From NCBI RefSeq assembly GCF_002236105.1, contig NZ_NIWU01000003.1, positions 312,501-376,500 on the forward strand: DNA of 64,000 nucleotides, given 5' to 3'. Made by a program: the position numbers and the translations under genes. This DNA comes from Pseudomonas umsongensis. GTDB taxonomy: Bacteria > Pseudomonadota > Gammaproteobacteria > Pseudomonadales > Pseudomonadaceae. Below the pieces are notes generated by a model, which was given only the letters and a program-made list of their open reading frames with translations, did not search any database and was not told the origin of the DNA. This document shows positions 28,309 through 37,454 of this stretch, piece by piece (the stretch's first letter is position 1; each line of letters starts with the position of its first letter).

Positions 28309-31182
28309 ATGTCCCAGTTGCCGTCCCTGAGCCAGTTACGCGACCCCAATGCCTTTCTTCGCCGCCACCTTGGCCCTGATGCCGCCGAGCAGCAGGCGAT
28401 GCTCGACAGCCTTGGCCTCGGCAGCCGGGTCGAATTGATCGAGCAGACGGTCCCGCCGGGAATCCGCCTGAACCGACCACTCGACCTGCCGCCAGCCCTC
28501 GACGAAGAAGCCGCACTGGCCAAGCTGCGCGGTTACGCTGAGCAAAACCAGGTCTGGACCAGCCTGATCGGCATGGGCTATCACGGCACGTTGACCCCCG
28601 CCGTCATCCTGCGCAACGTCCTGGAAAATCCCGGCTGGTACACCGCGTACACGCCCTATCAACCGGAAATCGCCCAAGGCCGGCTTGAAGCGCTGTTGAA
28701 TTTCCAGCAGTTGACCATCGACCTCACGGGACTTGAACTGGCCAACGCCTCGCTGCTGGATGAAGCCACTGCGGCCGCGGAAGCCATGGCCCTGGCCAAG
28801 CGGGTTGCCAAGTCGAAAAGCAATCTGTTCTTTGTCGACGAAAACTGCCATCCGCAGACCATTTCCGTGGTGCAGACCCGTGCCGAAGGCTTCGGGTTCG
28901 AGCTGATCGTCGACGCTGTGGATAACTTGAAACAGCACCAGGTATTTGGTGCACTGCTGCAATATCCCGACACCCACGGCGAGATCCGTAATCTACGTCC
29001 GCTGATTGATCATCTGCATGCCCAGCAGGCGCTGGCGTGTGTCGCCACTGATTTGCTGAGCCTGCTGCTGCTCACCCCGCCGGGGGAGCTGGGTGCCGAC
29101 GTGGTGTTCGGTTCATCCCAGCGTTTTGGCGTGCCCATGGGTTACGGCGGCCCTCACGCGGCGTTTTTCGCCAGCCGTGACGAGTACAAGCGGGCGATTC
29201 CCGGCCGCATCATCGGCGTGTCAAAAGACGCCCGCAGCAACGTTGCCCTGCGCATGGCGCTGCAAACCCGCGAGCAGCATATCCGTCGTGAAAAGGCCAA
29301 CTCGAACATCTGCACCGCTCAAGTGCTGCTGGCCAATATCGCCAGCTTCTACGCGGTTTATCACGGCCCCGAAGGGCTGAAACGGATTGCCCAGCGCGTC
29401 CATCGGCTGACCTGCATCCTTGCCGCGGGCCTTGAGCGCAAGGGCATTACCCGTCTCAACCAACACTTCTTCGACACCCTGACCCTGGAGGTCGGTGGCA
29501 CCCAGACCGCAATCATCGAAAGCGCCCAGGCCGCGCAAATCAACCTGCGCATTCTGGGGCGTGGGCAATTGGGTGTGAGCCTCGACGAAACCTGCGATGA
29601 AACCACGGTGGCGAAACTGTTCGACCTGTTCCTGGGGGCCGATCATGGGCTCAGTGTCGACGAGCTGGACGCTGAAACCCTGGACGGCGGCATTCCCGAC
29701 ACGCTGGCACGGACCTCGCCCTATCTGCGCCACCCGGTGTTCAACGCCCACCACAGCGAAACCGAGATGCTGCGCTACCTCAAGCAACTGGAAAACAAGG
29801 ATCTGGCACTCAATCAATCGATGATCCCGCTGGGCTCGTGCACCATGAAGCTCAACGCCACCAGCGAAATGATCCCGATTACCTGGCCGCAGTTCGCCAA
29901 CCTGCACCCGTTTGCGCCCAGAGAACAGGCCCTCGGTTATTCATTGATGATCGAAGAACTGGAGCGCTGGCTTTGCGCGATTACCGGTTTTGATGCGATC
30001 TGCATGCAGCCCAACTCCGGGGCCCAGGGCGAATATGCCGGCCTGCTGGCGATCCGCAAATACCACGAGAGCCGCCAGCAGGGCGGGCGGGATGTCTGCC
30101 TGATTCCTTCGTCGGCCCACGGCACCAATCCGGCCTCGGCGCAGATGGCCGGGATGCGCGTGGTGATCGTCGAGTGTGACGAGGCGGGCAACGTCGATCT
30201 GGAGGACCTGAAAGACAAGGCCGCCCAGGCCGGGGATAAGCTGGCGTGCCTGATGGCGACTTATCCGTCGACCCACGGCGTGTATGAAGAAGGCATCAGC
30301 GAAATCTGTGAAGTTATCCACAGCCACGGCGGCCAGGTGTACATGGACGGCGCGAACCTCAACGCCCAGGTCGGGCTGGCGCGCCCGGCGGACATTGGCG
30401 CCGATGTGTCACACATGAACCTGCACAAGACCTTCTGCATTCCCCATGGCGGCGGCGGGCCGGGCATGGGGCCGATTGGCGTGCGCGCCCACCTGGCGCC
30501 GTTCGTGGCCAACCACCCGGTCGTGCCTATCGAAGGACCGCAACCACAGAATGGCGCAGTCAGTGCGGCGCCCTGGGGCAGTGCAAGCATCTTGCCGATC
30601 AGCTGGATGTACATCGCCATGATGGGGCCGCAATTGGCCGACGCCAGTGAAGTGGCGATCCTGGCGGCCAATTACCTGGCGCGGCACCTGTCCGGCGCGT
30701 TTCCGGTCCTCTACACCGGCCGCAACGAGCGAGTGGCCCACGAATGCATTCTCGACTTGCGACCCCTCAAGGCGCTGACCGGCATCAGCGAGGAGGACGT
30801 TGCCAAGCGCCTGATGGACTACGGCTTCCATGCACCCACCATGTCGTTCCCGGTGCCGGGAACGTTGATGGTCGAGCCCACCGAAAGCGAATCGAAGGCA
30901 GAGCTGGACCGTTTTATCGGCGCGATGCTGAGCATCCGCGCGGAAATTACCGAGGTGCAGAATGGCAACTGGCCGGCCGAGGACAACCCGTTGAAACGAG
31001 CGCCGCATACGCTGGCGGACATCACTGGCGTGTGGGAACGGCCTTACAGCATCGTGCAGGCGGTCACACCGGATGCGCACACCAAGGCGCACAAGTATTG
31101 GCCGGCGGTGAACCGGGTGGACAATGTCTACGGCGACCGGAACCTGTTTTGTGCGTGTGTACCGCTGGACGAGTACCGTTAG
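28309..31182 (+). CDS. gcvP: Glycine dehydrogenase (decarboxylating), P protein
   Basis: A 957-residue single-chain PLP enzyme that decarboxylates glycine and loads the remainder onto H protein. Both halves of the fused form are present. The PLP lysine is in HMNLHKTFCIPHGGGGPG near residue 705. It is separated from gcvH by 260 bases with a terminator and a repeat, so it may have its own promoter. AGAGAG lies about ten bases upstream of the ATG. Confidence 0.97.
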   Translation: MSQLPSLSQLRDPNAFLRRHLGPDAAEQQAMLDSLGLGSRVELIEQTVPPGIRLNRPLDLPPALDEEAALAKLRGYAEQNQVWTSLIGMGYHGTLTPAVILRNVLENPGWYTAYTPYQPEIAQGRLEALLNFQQLTIDLTGLELANASLLDEATAAAEAMALAKRVAKSKSNLFFVDENCHPQTISVVQTRAEGFGFELIVDAVDNLKQHQVFGALLQYPDTHGEIRNLRPLIDHLHAQQALACVATDLLSLLLLTPPGELGADVVFGSSQRFGVPMGYGGPHAAFFASRDEYKRAIPGRIIGVSKDARSNVALRMALQTREQHIRREKANSNICTAQVLLANIASFYAVYHGPEGLKRIAQRVHRLTCILAAGLERKGITRLNQHFFDTLTLEVGGTQTAIIESAQAAQINLRILGRGQLGVSLDETCDETTVAKLFDLFLGADHGLSVDELDAETLDGGIPDTLARTSPYLRHPVFNAHHSETEMLRYLKQLENKDLALNQSMIPLGSCTMKLNATSEMIPITWPQFANLHPFAPREQALGYSLMIEELERWLCAITGFDAICMQPNSGAQGEYAGLLAIRKYHESRQQGGRDVCLIPSSAHGTNPASAQMAGMRVVIVECDEAGNVDLEDLKDKAAQAGDKLACLMATYPSTHGVYEEGISEICEVIHSHGGQVYMDGANLNAQVGLARPADIGADVSHMNLHKTFCIPHGGGGPGMGPIGVRAHLAPFVANHPVVPIEGPQPQNGAVSAAPWGSASILPISWMYIAMMGPQLADASEVAILAANYLARHLSGAFPVLYTGRNERVAHECILDLRPLKALTGISEEDVAKRLMDYGFHAPTMSFPVPGTLMVEPTESESKAELDRFIGAMLSIRAEITEVQNGNWPAEDNPLKRAPHTLADITGVWERPYSIVQAVTPDAHTKAHKYWPAVNRVDNVYGDRNLFCACVPLDEYR

Positions 31183-31190
31183 GCAAGATC

Positions 31191-31265
31191 AAAAGATCGC
31201 AGCCTGCGGCAGCTCCTACATTGAAGCGCGATCCCCTGTAGGAGCTGCCGCAGGCTGCGATCTTT
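31191..31265. repeat. Extragenic palindrome, family A (copy 4)
   Basis: AAAGATCGCAGCCTGCGG...TCCTACA and complement, just past gcvP. Confidence 0.9.
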
Positions 31266-31281
31266 GCTTTTAAACGTCCAT

Positions 31282-31312
31282 AAAAAATGCCGCTCATGTG
31301 AGCGGCATTTTT
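31282..31312. terminator. Bidirectional terminator between gcvP and the DUF2388 gene
   Basis: ATGCCGCTCA/TGAGCGGCAT stem flanked by an A-run and a T-run. It can serve both convergent genes. Confidence 0.88.
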
Positions 31313-31328
31313 CGTTCGGCAACCTGGC

Positions 31329-31646
31329 TTATTCCGAAGCCACGGCATTCTTCGCCAGGATCGCATTCGCCAGTTCCATATCCGTGGCCTGCAAACCCGG
31401 GTTGTCGGCGCGGACTTTCTGCATTGCCGCTTCCAGGTACGGGCCGCGGATGCTGCCGTCACTGGCCACAAAGCTGCCGGCATCGTCCTGGGCCGCGACG
31501 ATCATCTTGTTATCCTTGAACGTCAGGTAGGTCGAGCCGGTGGTTGCACCGGAGGTAAGGACGTTACGCCAAAAGCTATCAGCCATCGCCGAGCCGACAG
31601 GCAGGGACAACAAGGCGATGGTAGCGACAGCAACTTTGAAACGCAT
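31329..31646 (-). CDS. DUF2388 secreted protein
   Basis: A 105-residue periplasmic or secreted protein. It has a signal peptide (MRFKVAVATIALLSLPVGSAMA) and then SFWRNVLTSGATTGSTYLTF and AAQDDAGSFVASDG, which mark the Pseudomonas DUF2388 family. Function unknown. Copies in several loci are usual in the genus. The start at MRFK gives a clean signal peptide. Five upstream codons are also open. Confidence 0.85.
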   Translation of the reverse strand: MRFKVAVATIALLSLPVGSAMADSFWRNVLTSGATTGSTYLTFKDNKMIVAAQDDAGSFVASDGSIRGPYLEAAMQKVRADNPGLQATDMELANAILAKNAVASE

Positions 31647-31716
31647 GATGGGTGACTCCACTGATTAACTGCGATGTTGGATTGTCGACCCCCAATCGAG
31701 TTCCGTAACGGTCCAC

Positions 31717-33501
31717 CTACTTCTGCTCGCTCTGCGGAGTCACCCGCAACACCTCCTCAATCGTCGTCAGGCCCGCCGCCACTTTCTGCGCCCCCGACAG
31801 TCGCAGGCTGCGCATGCCCTCCTTGAACGCCTGGCGCCGCACCGCCAGCAAGTCAGTGTCGGGATTGATCAGCGCCTTCAAGCCGTCGCTCAATTGCATG
31901 ATTTCGTACACCCCGGCACGACCGTGGTAGCCGGTATCGCGACATTCCAGGCAGCCAATGGCGCGCTGGGCGTTGCCAGGCAAGGGGGCCTGCCAGGGCC
32001 GGGTCAGGGTTTGCCAGTCTTCCTCGCCCAGGGTTTGCGGGGCCTTGCAGTGTGGGCACAGGGTGCGCACCAGGCGTTGGGCCATCACGCCGAGTACGGT
32101 GGCCTTGATCAGGTAGTGCGGCACGCCCAGTTCCAGTAACCGGCTGATGGCGCTGGGTGCATCGTTGGTGTGCAGCGTCGATAACACCAGGTGCCCGGTG
32201 AGGGCCGCCTGGATGGCCATCTCAGCGGTTTCCAGGTCGCGGATCTCGCCGATCATGATGATGTCCGGGTCTTGCCGCATCAGCGCCCGGACACCGGCGG
32301 CGAAAGTCAGGTCGATGTTGTGCTGGACCTGCATCTGGTTGAACGCCGGCTCGACCATTTCTATCGGGTCTTCGATGGTGCAGAGGTTGACTTGCGGCGT
32401 CGCCAGTTTTTTCAGCGTGGTGTAGAGCGTAGTGGTCTTGCCCGAACCGGTCGGCCCGGTGACCAGGATAATGCCATTGGGCTGGCGGGTCATGTCCTGC
32501 CAGCGCCGCAGGTCATCGGCGGAAAAACCCAACTGATCGAAATCCTTGAGCAGCACTTCCGGGTCAAAGATCCGCATGACCATTTTTTCGCCGAAGGCCG
32601 TGGGCAAGGTCGAGAGCCGCAACTCGACTTCTCCACCCTCCGGAGTCTTGGTTTTCACCCGGCCGTCCTGGGGTTTGCGTTTCTCCGCAACGTTCATTCT
32701 GCCCAGGCTTTTGAGGCGACTGACGATGGCCATGGTCACCTGGGGCGGGAATTGGTAGACGTTGTGCAATACGCCGTCGATGCGGAAGCGCACCGTGCCC
32801 TGTTCGCGTCGGGGCTCGATGTGGATATCGCTGGCGCGCTGCTGGAAGGCGTACTGGAACAGCCAGTCGACGATATTGACGATGTGCGCGTCGTTGGCGT
32901 CGGGCTCCTGGTCGCTGGCGCCGAGGTTGAGCAACTGCTCGAAATTGCCCAGGTGGCTGACCTGCTGATCGGCGCTGTTCGCGCCGCTGACCGATTTGGC
33001 CAGGCGAAAGAACTCCACGCTGAAACGCTGGATGTCCACCGGGTTGGCCACCACGCGCTTGATCGGCAACTTCAGCACGTGGGCCAGGTCTGCTTCCCAA
33101 CCCGTTACATAAGGCTGGGCGCTGGCGATGGTTACTGCGTCGCGATCGACCGACACCGCGAGAATCTTGTGGCGCTGGGCGAAGGCGTAGGACATCAGCG
33201 GCGTCACGGCCGCGACGTTGATTTTCAGCGGATCGATCCGCAGGTAAGGCTGGCCCGCCTGCTGGGATAGCCACAGGGTCAGGCTTTCAAGGTCGAGGTG
33301 CTTGCCCGGACGGCTGAGGTCGTCCAGGTGTTGGCTGGCGATGAACTCCAGCGGGTGTATCTGGCCATCGGCGGCGTGACGGCGTCGGGCGTTCAACGCC
33401 TGTTCGGCCGAGTCCTGGCTGACAAAGCCCTGGGCGACCAGTTCACGCAGCACATCATTGAGGTCCAGCCAGCGGTCCTGAAGGGCGATTTGAACGGACA
33501 T
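31717..33501 (-). CDS. GspE/PilB-type secretion ATPase
   Basis: A 594-residue type II/IV secretion ATPase. Order: N-terminal MshEN-like domain (residues ~1-150), N2 domain, Walker A GPTGSGKTTTLY near residue 350, Asp and His boxes (IEDPIE, LSTLHTNDAP), and a zinc tetracysteine motif (CPHCK...CLECRDTGYHGR). The start MSVQIALQDR has AGGAG upstream. The frame runs on to 33942 without family sequence. No secretin, pseudopilin or inner-membrane partner is in the window, so the machine it drives is unknown. Confidence 0.9.
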   Translation of the reverse strand: MSVQIALQDRWLDLNDVLRELVAQGFVSQDSAEQALNARRRHAADGQIHPLEFIASQHLDDLSRPGKHLDLESLTLWLSQQAGQPYLRIDPLKINVAAVTPLMSYAFAQRHKILAVSVDRDAVTIASAQPYVTGWEADLAHVLKLPIKRVVANPVDIQRFSVEFFRLAKSVSGANSADQQVSHLGNFEQLLNLGASDQEPDANDAHIVNIVDWLFQYAFQQRASDIHIEPRREQGTVRFRIDGVLHNVYQFPPQVTMAIVSRLKSLGRMNVAEKRKPQDGRVKTKTPEGGEVELRLSTLPTAFGEKMVMRIFDPEVLLKDFDQLGFSADDLRRWQDMTRQPNGIILVTGPTGSGKTTTLYTTLKKLATPQVNLCTIEDPIEMVEPAFNQMQVQHNIDLTFAAGVRALMRQDPDIIMIGEIRDLETAEMAIQAALTGHLVLSTLHTNDAPSAISRLLELGVPHYLIKATVLGVMAQRLVRTLCPHCKAPQTLGEEDWQTLTRPWQAPLPGNAQRAIGCLECRDTGYHGRAGVYEIMQLSDGLKALINPDTDLLAVRRQAFKEGMRSLRLSGAQKVAAGLTTIEEVLRVTPQSEQK

Positions 33502-33590
33502 GCGGGCTCCTTTTGAAAACAGTGCGCAAAGGATAGTCGTGACCCTGCAGGCCGTTGGGCCACTACCCGACGAAGCCGTATCGGGATTTT

Positions 33591-33929
33591 TCAGCCCGCC
33601 GCCAGAACCGCTTCTCCCCAGGCGCAATCCGCCGCTTGCAGATCGACCGAACAGACGCTGATCAGGTTGCGCAGTTTTTGCGCAATCACCTGGGCGCGAT
33701 GCCAGCTCAAGCCGTCGATGACCACATCGATGGCCAGCAAATCGTCGTGACGCTGCACCTGCACCTGTTGCGGGGTCAGGCACTGCAAGGCGAACAGGTT
33801 GAGCGCGCGGCATAACAGGTCCGGTTCGGCTTCGGCGAGCAATTGATAGTGAACGCGGCAATGGGTGTTGCCGGCATTCCAGGCATCGGCGCGGGTTAGC
33901 GAGGTATTCACGGCTTCCAGGTAAGGCAT
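33591..33929 (-). CDS. Hypothetical small protein, ACT-like pattern
   Basis: A 112-residue protein, not recognised. It has no signal peptide or membrane segment. Alternating beta-like stretches (HCRVHYQLLAE, VQVQRHDDLLAIDVVIDG) and helices (AQVIAQKLRNLISV) would fit a ferredoxin-like or ACT fold, but this is a guess. It is divergent from the Lrp gene with ~125 bases between and could be its target. Cysteines occur at about residues 24, 40, 50, 93 and 102, with no clear metal motif. Confidence 0.6.
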   Translation of the reverse strand: MPYLEAVNTSLTRADAWNAGNTHCRVHYQLLAEAEPDLLCRALNLFALQCLTPQQVQVQRHDDLLAIDVVIDGLSWHRAQVIAQKLRNLISVCSVDLQAADCAWGEAVLAAG

Positions 33930-34055
33930 GCTCGATCTCCAATCTGATTGGAGAAATTTTTACATTCGGTGGCGGGTATTTCTTATCTATGATTGGACAT
34001 ATTCGCGTTATGTTGAATTAAGTAATTCGCAAGATCATCATTTGAAGGTTTTTTT

Positions 34056-34526
34056 ATGCATAGCGAGTTGGACAGCTACGACCGTAGGATTCTCGCCTTG
34101 CTGCAGGAGGATGCTTCGCTTTCAAGCGCGCAGATCGCCGAACAGGTGGGGCTTTCGCAGTCACCCTGTTGGCGGCGGATTCAGCGAATGAAAGAGGAGG
34201 GGATCATTCGCAGCCAGGTCACCTTGCTCGACCGCAAGAAAATCGGCCTGAACACGCAGATTTTTGCCCAGGTAAAACTCAACGCCCATGGCCGTTCGAA
34301 CTTCACCGAGTTCACCGAGGCCATTCGAGGTTTTCCTGAAGTATTGGAGTGCTACGTGCTGATGGGGGCGGTGGACTTCATGTTGAGGATCGTCGCGGCG
34401 GATATCGAGGCGTACGAGCGGTTCTTCTTCGAGAAGCTGTCGCTGGTGCCGGGGATACAGGAGGTGAACTCGATCGTGGCGTTGTCGGAGATCAAATCGA
34501 CGACCAGTTTGCCGGTGTTGCGGTAA
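34056..34526 (+). CDS. Lrp/AsnC-family regulator
   Basis: A 156-residue feast/famine regulator. The N-terminal HTH is LDSYDRRILALLQEDASLS then AEQVGLSQSPCWRRIQRM (residues ~30-47). A C-terminal RAM ligand domain follows (YVLMGAVDFMLRIVA). GAAGG precedes the ATG. It usually senses amino acids. Divergent from the small hypothetical gene at 33591. Confidence 0.92.
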   Translation: MHSELDSYDRRILALLQEDASLSSAQIAEQVGLSQSPCWRRIQRMKEEGIIRSQVTLLDRKKIGLNTQIFAQVKLNAHGRSNFTEFTEAIRGFPEVLECYVLMGAVDFMLRIVAADIEAYERFFFEKLSLVPGIQEVNSIVALSEIKSTTSLPVLR

Positions 34527-34529
34527 AGC

Positions 34530-34605
34530 AAAAGATCGCAGCCTGCGGCAGCTCCTACAGGGGTACACAATTCTATGTAGGAGCTGCCGAAGGCTGCGAT
34601 CTTTT
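34530..34605. repeat. Extragenic palindrome, family A (copy 5)
   Basis: Inverted pair between convergent Lrp and CYTH-CHAD genes, with one GCCGCAGG unit and one GCCGAAGG unit. Confidence 0.9.
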
Positions 34606-34612
34606 AGCGGTG

Positions 34613-35980
34613 TTACAGACGCAGAAGCATCTTCCAGGCACGATTCTGATAAACCGCGATCGCCTGTTGCTTGCGCGCATCCAGGGTTTCGTCGGTGATC
34701 GGCTCGTTGGCCAGTTGCGCCAGCTTGTTCAGCTCGCCGTAGAGGCGATCCATTTCCGGGATCTCCAGCACGTTGCGTGCGTGGTGCAACCAGACCTGAA
34801 TGCGCTCGATACGCGGCAGTTGCTCGGCCAGGTCTTCCGGCTGTTGCTGGTAGCGCTGCAATTGCAGCGAGGTGGCTTCCTCGCCCAGCAGGCGCGGCAG
34901 CCAGCTGCCCAATTGCGCGGCGCCCTGGCGATTGCCCCGGGTATTACGCTCGGCGGTCCAGGTGCGGGCCAGCAACCAACGCGAGGTGTTCAGGGAGAAC
35001 AAGCCCCAACGCGGGTCTTCGAGTTCTTCGAGGAACTGCTCCGGCGCGGCTTTGCGAACGTCTTCATCGTCCAGGCCAGCCTGTACCAGCGGGCGCCAGT
35101 CTTCCAGCAGGGCGTCGAGGGCGACACGCAAATCGTGGGTCGACTGGCGCGGTGCGGCTTGACCGAGGCTGCTGATCAGCGCGCGCATTTCAGCCAGGTT
35201 CTCGACCCAGTCCTGCAACAGGCGCCAGTGGCCATTGAAACGATACTGCTCGGCCAGGCGCTGGCTGCTGCCCAGCAAGTGCCAGCTGAGTGCGGCGAAG
35301 GCGTCGTCCAGTGGCGTTTCGGCGCTGATCTGCGGTGCCGGCAGGCTCAAGGAGTAACTGTGGGCGTCGTACAGGCGATAGCCACGTTCGGCCTTGCTGA
35401 TGTCGCATGGCATCAGCGCCAGTTTTTCAGCCAGTTCGGCGGCCAGTTCCAGCAGCGCAGCGGGTTCGCCTTCGCGCAATTCCAGTTCCAGTTCGCAGAT
35501 TTCTTCTTTTTGCTTGCCGACCACCACGTGGCCCAGGTCCAGTGCCGCTTCGATGACCACTTTGGTCTTGCCGCGGCCCCAGGCGATTTCCGCGCGCTCG
35601 CGGACGAAGTCGGTGGTGAAGATGGCTTTCAGGGTTTTCTTGTCCAGCTCGGCCAGTTCTTCGGGCCAGCATTCGCCGTCCAGTTTTTTCAGGTCGAGCT
35701 TGGCTTTGGGCAGGTTCCAGTCGTACTCGTTACGTACGGACAGGCCAGCGACGCTTTGGCCGCGGGTCTTGAGGGTCTGGATCACTTCTTCGCCATCCTT
35801 GCGCAGGCGCAGGGCGACTTTGGCCCGGGCCAGGTCACGCTCAGGGGTGTCGAAGTATTGATTCATCAACTCACGGCGTTCCCAGCCACTTTTGTTGCGT
35901 TTTTTCAGTAACGGGTGCTCGCGCAGGGCGGCGAGGGTTTCGCGGCTGACGCGGAGCTTGATTTCGGTTTCTTTCTGCAT
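34613..35980 (-). CDS. CYTH-CHAD domain inorganic triphosphatase
   Basis: A 455-residue two-domain protein. The N-terminal CYTH domain has the signature E-x-E-x-K as ETEIKLRV (residues 4-11) and a tunnel of charged residues. It hydrolyses triphosphate (YgiF-like). The C-terminal CHAD domain (about residues 220-455) is helical with conserved histidines and arginines (STHDLRVALD), a polyphosphate-binding unit. Such a protein may link to polyphosphate, whose ppk/ppx genes lie 32 kb away. Confidence 0.9.
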   Translation of the reverse strand: MQKETEIKLRVSRETLAALREHPLLKKRNKSGWERRELMNQYFDTPERDLARAKVALRLRKDGEEVIQTLKTRGQSVAGLSVRNEYDWNLPKAKLDLKKLDGECWPEELAELDKKTLKAIFTTDFVRERAEIAWGRGKTKVVIEAALDLGHVVVGKQKEEICELELELREGEPAALLELAAELAEKLALMPCDISKAERGYRLYDAHSYSLSLPAPQISAETPLDDAFAALSWHLLGSSQRLAEQYRFNGHWRLLQDWVENLAEMRALISSLGQAAPRQSTHDLRVALDALLEDWRPLVQAGLDDEDVRKAAPEQFLEELEDPRWGLFSLNTSRWLLARTWTAERNTRGNRQGAAQLGSWLPRLLGEEATSLQLQRYQQQPEDLAEQLPRIERIQVWLHHARNVLEIPEMDRLYGELNKLAQLANEPITDETLDARKQQAIAVYQNRAWKMLLRL

Positions 35981-36136
35981 GGCCGGAAAATCCAGGATCG
36001 GGAGCGCAGCCGGGGGAAAAGGTGGCTGCCAAGGTCGTGCAGTGTACAGGACTCAACCTGCCTACGCCGTGCGACGGTTTATTCCTGTCACCGGATGGCT
36101 CTATGATGGACTTCAATTCGGGAGTTGGAGTCAGCG

Positions 36137-37306
36137 ATGCCTTTGCCGTCCATGAAAGATCAGTTCGCTGCACTGATCGCTGCGCCATCCGTCAGTTGCA
36201 CCCAGCCAAGCCTCGATCAATCCAATCGTCCGGTGATCGACTTGCTGGCCGCCTGGCTCGGTGATCTGGGTTTTGCCTGCGACATCCAGCAGGTCAGCCC
36301 CGGCAAATTCAACTTGCTGGCCAGTTTTGGCAGTGGCCCCGGCGGGCTCGTGCTGGCCGGTCACAGTGATACGGTGCCGTTCGATGGCGCGTTGTGGCAG
36401 ACCGACCCCCTGAAGCTGACTGAGGTCGACGGGCGCTGGGTCGGCCTGGGCAGTTGCGACATGAAGGGCTTTTTCGCCCTGGCCATCGAAGCCGTCCGGC
36501 CGCTGCTCGACCAACCGTTCAAGCAGCCGCTGCTGATCCTTGCCACCTGCGATGAAGAAAGCTCGATGTCCGGCGCCCGGGCACTGGCCCAGGCGGGACG
36601 GCCGCTGGGACGTGCAGCCGTGATCGGCGAGCCGACCGGGCTCAAGCCGATCCGCATGCACAAAGGCATCATGATGGAGCGCATCGATATCCTCGGGCAG
36701 AGCGGCCACTCCTCGGACCCGCGCCTGGGGCACAGCGCACTCGAAGCCATGCACGATGCCATCGGTGAACTACGCGGCTTGCGCCTGTTGTGGCAGCGTG
36801 AATTCCGTAATCCGCAATTCAGCGTGCCGATGCCGACCATGAACTTCGGCTGCATCCATGGTGGCGACAACCCCAACCGCATCTGCGGCCAGTGTTCGCT
36901 GGAGTTCGATCTGCGGCCGTTGCCGGGCATGGATCCCAAGATCCTGCGAGCCGATATTTCGCAGAAGCTCAAGGCGATTGCCGAGCGGCACCAGGTAAAA
37001 ATCGATTACGCACCGCTGTTCCCCGAAGTGCCTCCTTTCGAGCAGGCTGAGGATGCGGAACTGGTGCGCATTGCTGAAAAGCTCACCGGCCATGGCGCCG
37101 AAGCAGTGGCATTTGGCACCGAAGCGCCTTATCTTCAGCGACTTGGCTGCGAAACACTGGTGCTTGGCCCGGGCGATATCGCCTGTGCCCACCAACCGGG
37201 GGAATTCCTCGAAATGTCACGTTTGCAGCCTACGGTGCATCTATTACGACAGTTGATTGAACATTACTGCCTGACGCCGGCCCAAAAATCGGTACCAACC
37301 GGTTGA
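36137..37306 (+). CDS. argE: Acetylornithine deacetylase
   Basis: A 389-residue M20 metallopeptidase-family enzyme. It releases ornithine from N-acetylornithine. Metal ligands are in AGHSDTVPFD, GSCDMKGFFA, CDEESS and GTEAPYL. ATG at 36137 has GGAG nearby. A TTG four codons upstream is also open but less likely. It lies next to argA, and both act in arginine synthesis. Confidence 0.94.
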   Translation: MPLPSMKDQFAALIAAPSVSCTQPSLDQSNRPVIDLLAAWLGDLGFACDIQQVSPGKFNLLASFGSGPGGLVLAGHSDTVPFDGALWQTDPLKLTEVDGRWVGLGSCDMKGFFALAIEAVRPLLDQPFKQPLLILATCDEESSMSGARALAQAGRPLGRAAVIGEPTGLKPIRMHKGIMMERIDILGQSGHSSDPRLGHSALEAMHDAIGELRGLRLLWQREFRNPQFSVPMPTMNFGCIHGGDNPNRICGQCSLEFDLRPLPGMDPKILRADISQKLKAIAERHQVKIDYAPLFPEVPPFEQAEDAELVRIAEKLTGHGAEAVAFGTEAPYLQRLGCETLVLGPGDIACAHQPGEFLEMSRLQPTVHLLRQLIEHYCLTPAQKSVPTG

Positions 37307-37454
37307 ATGCGCAGTTTAAATTGCCGGTGTCCCAACCCGTATTCATGAGGAGAGCGCGCGTGTCGCCAAGCCTGTTCCGAAGATAACCATCAGCCCGCTG
37401 TGCGTTTTCTGTTCCGCCCTTTTTTCGGCTGCTATTTATTACAGGCCCAGGTTC

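Noticed and set aside
34349..35911. 520-codon plus-strand frame opposite the CYTH-CHAD gene
   Set aside because: Low-complexity Q/F/A-rich shadow. The opposite strand codes for a clear two-domain protein.
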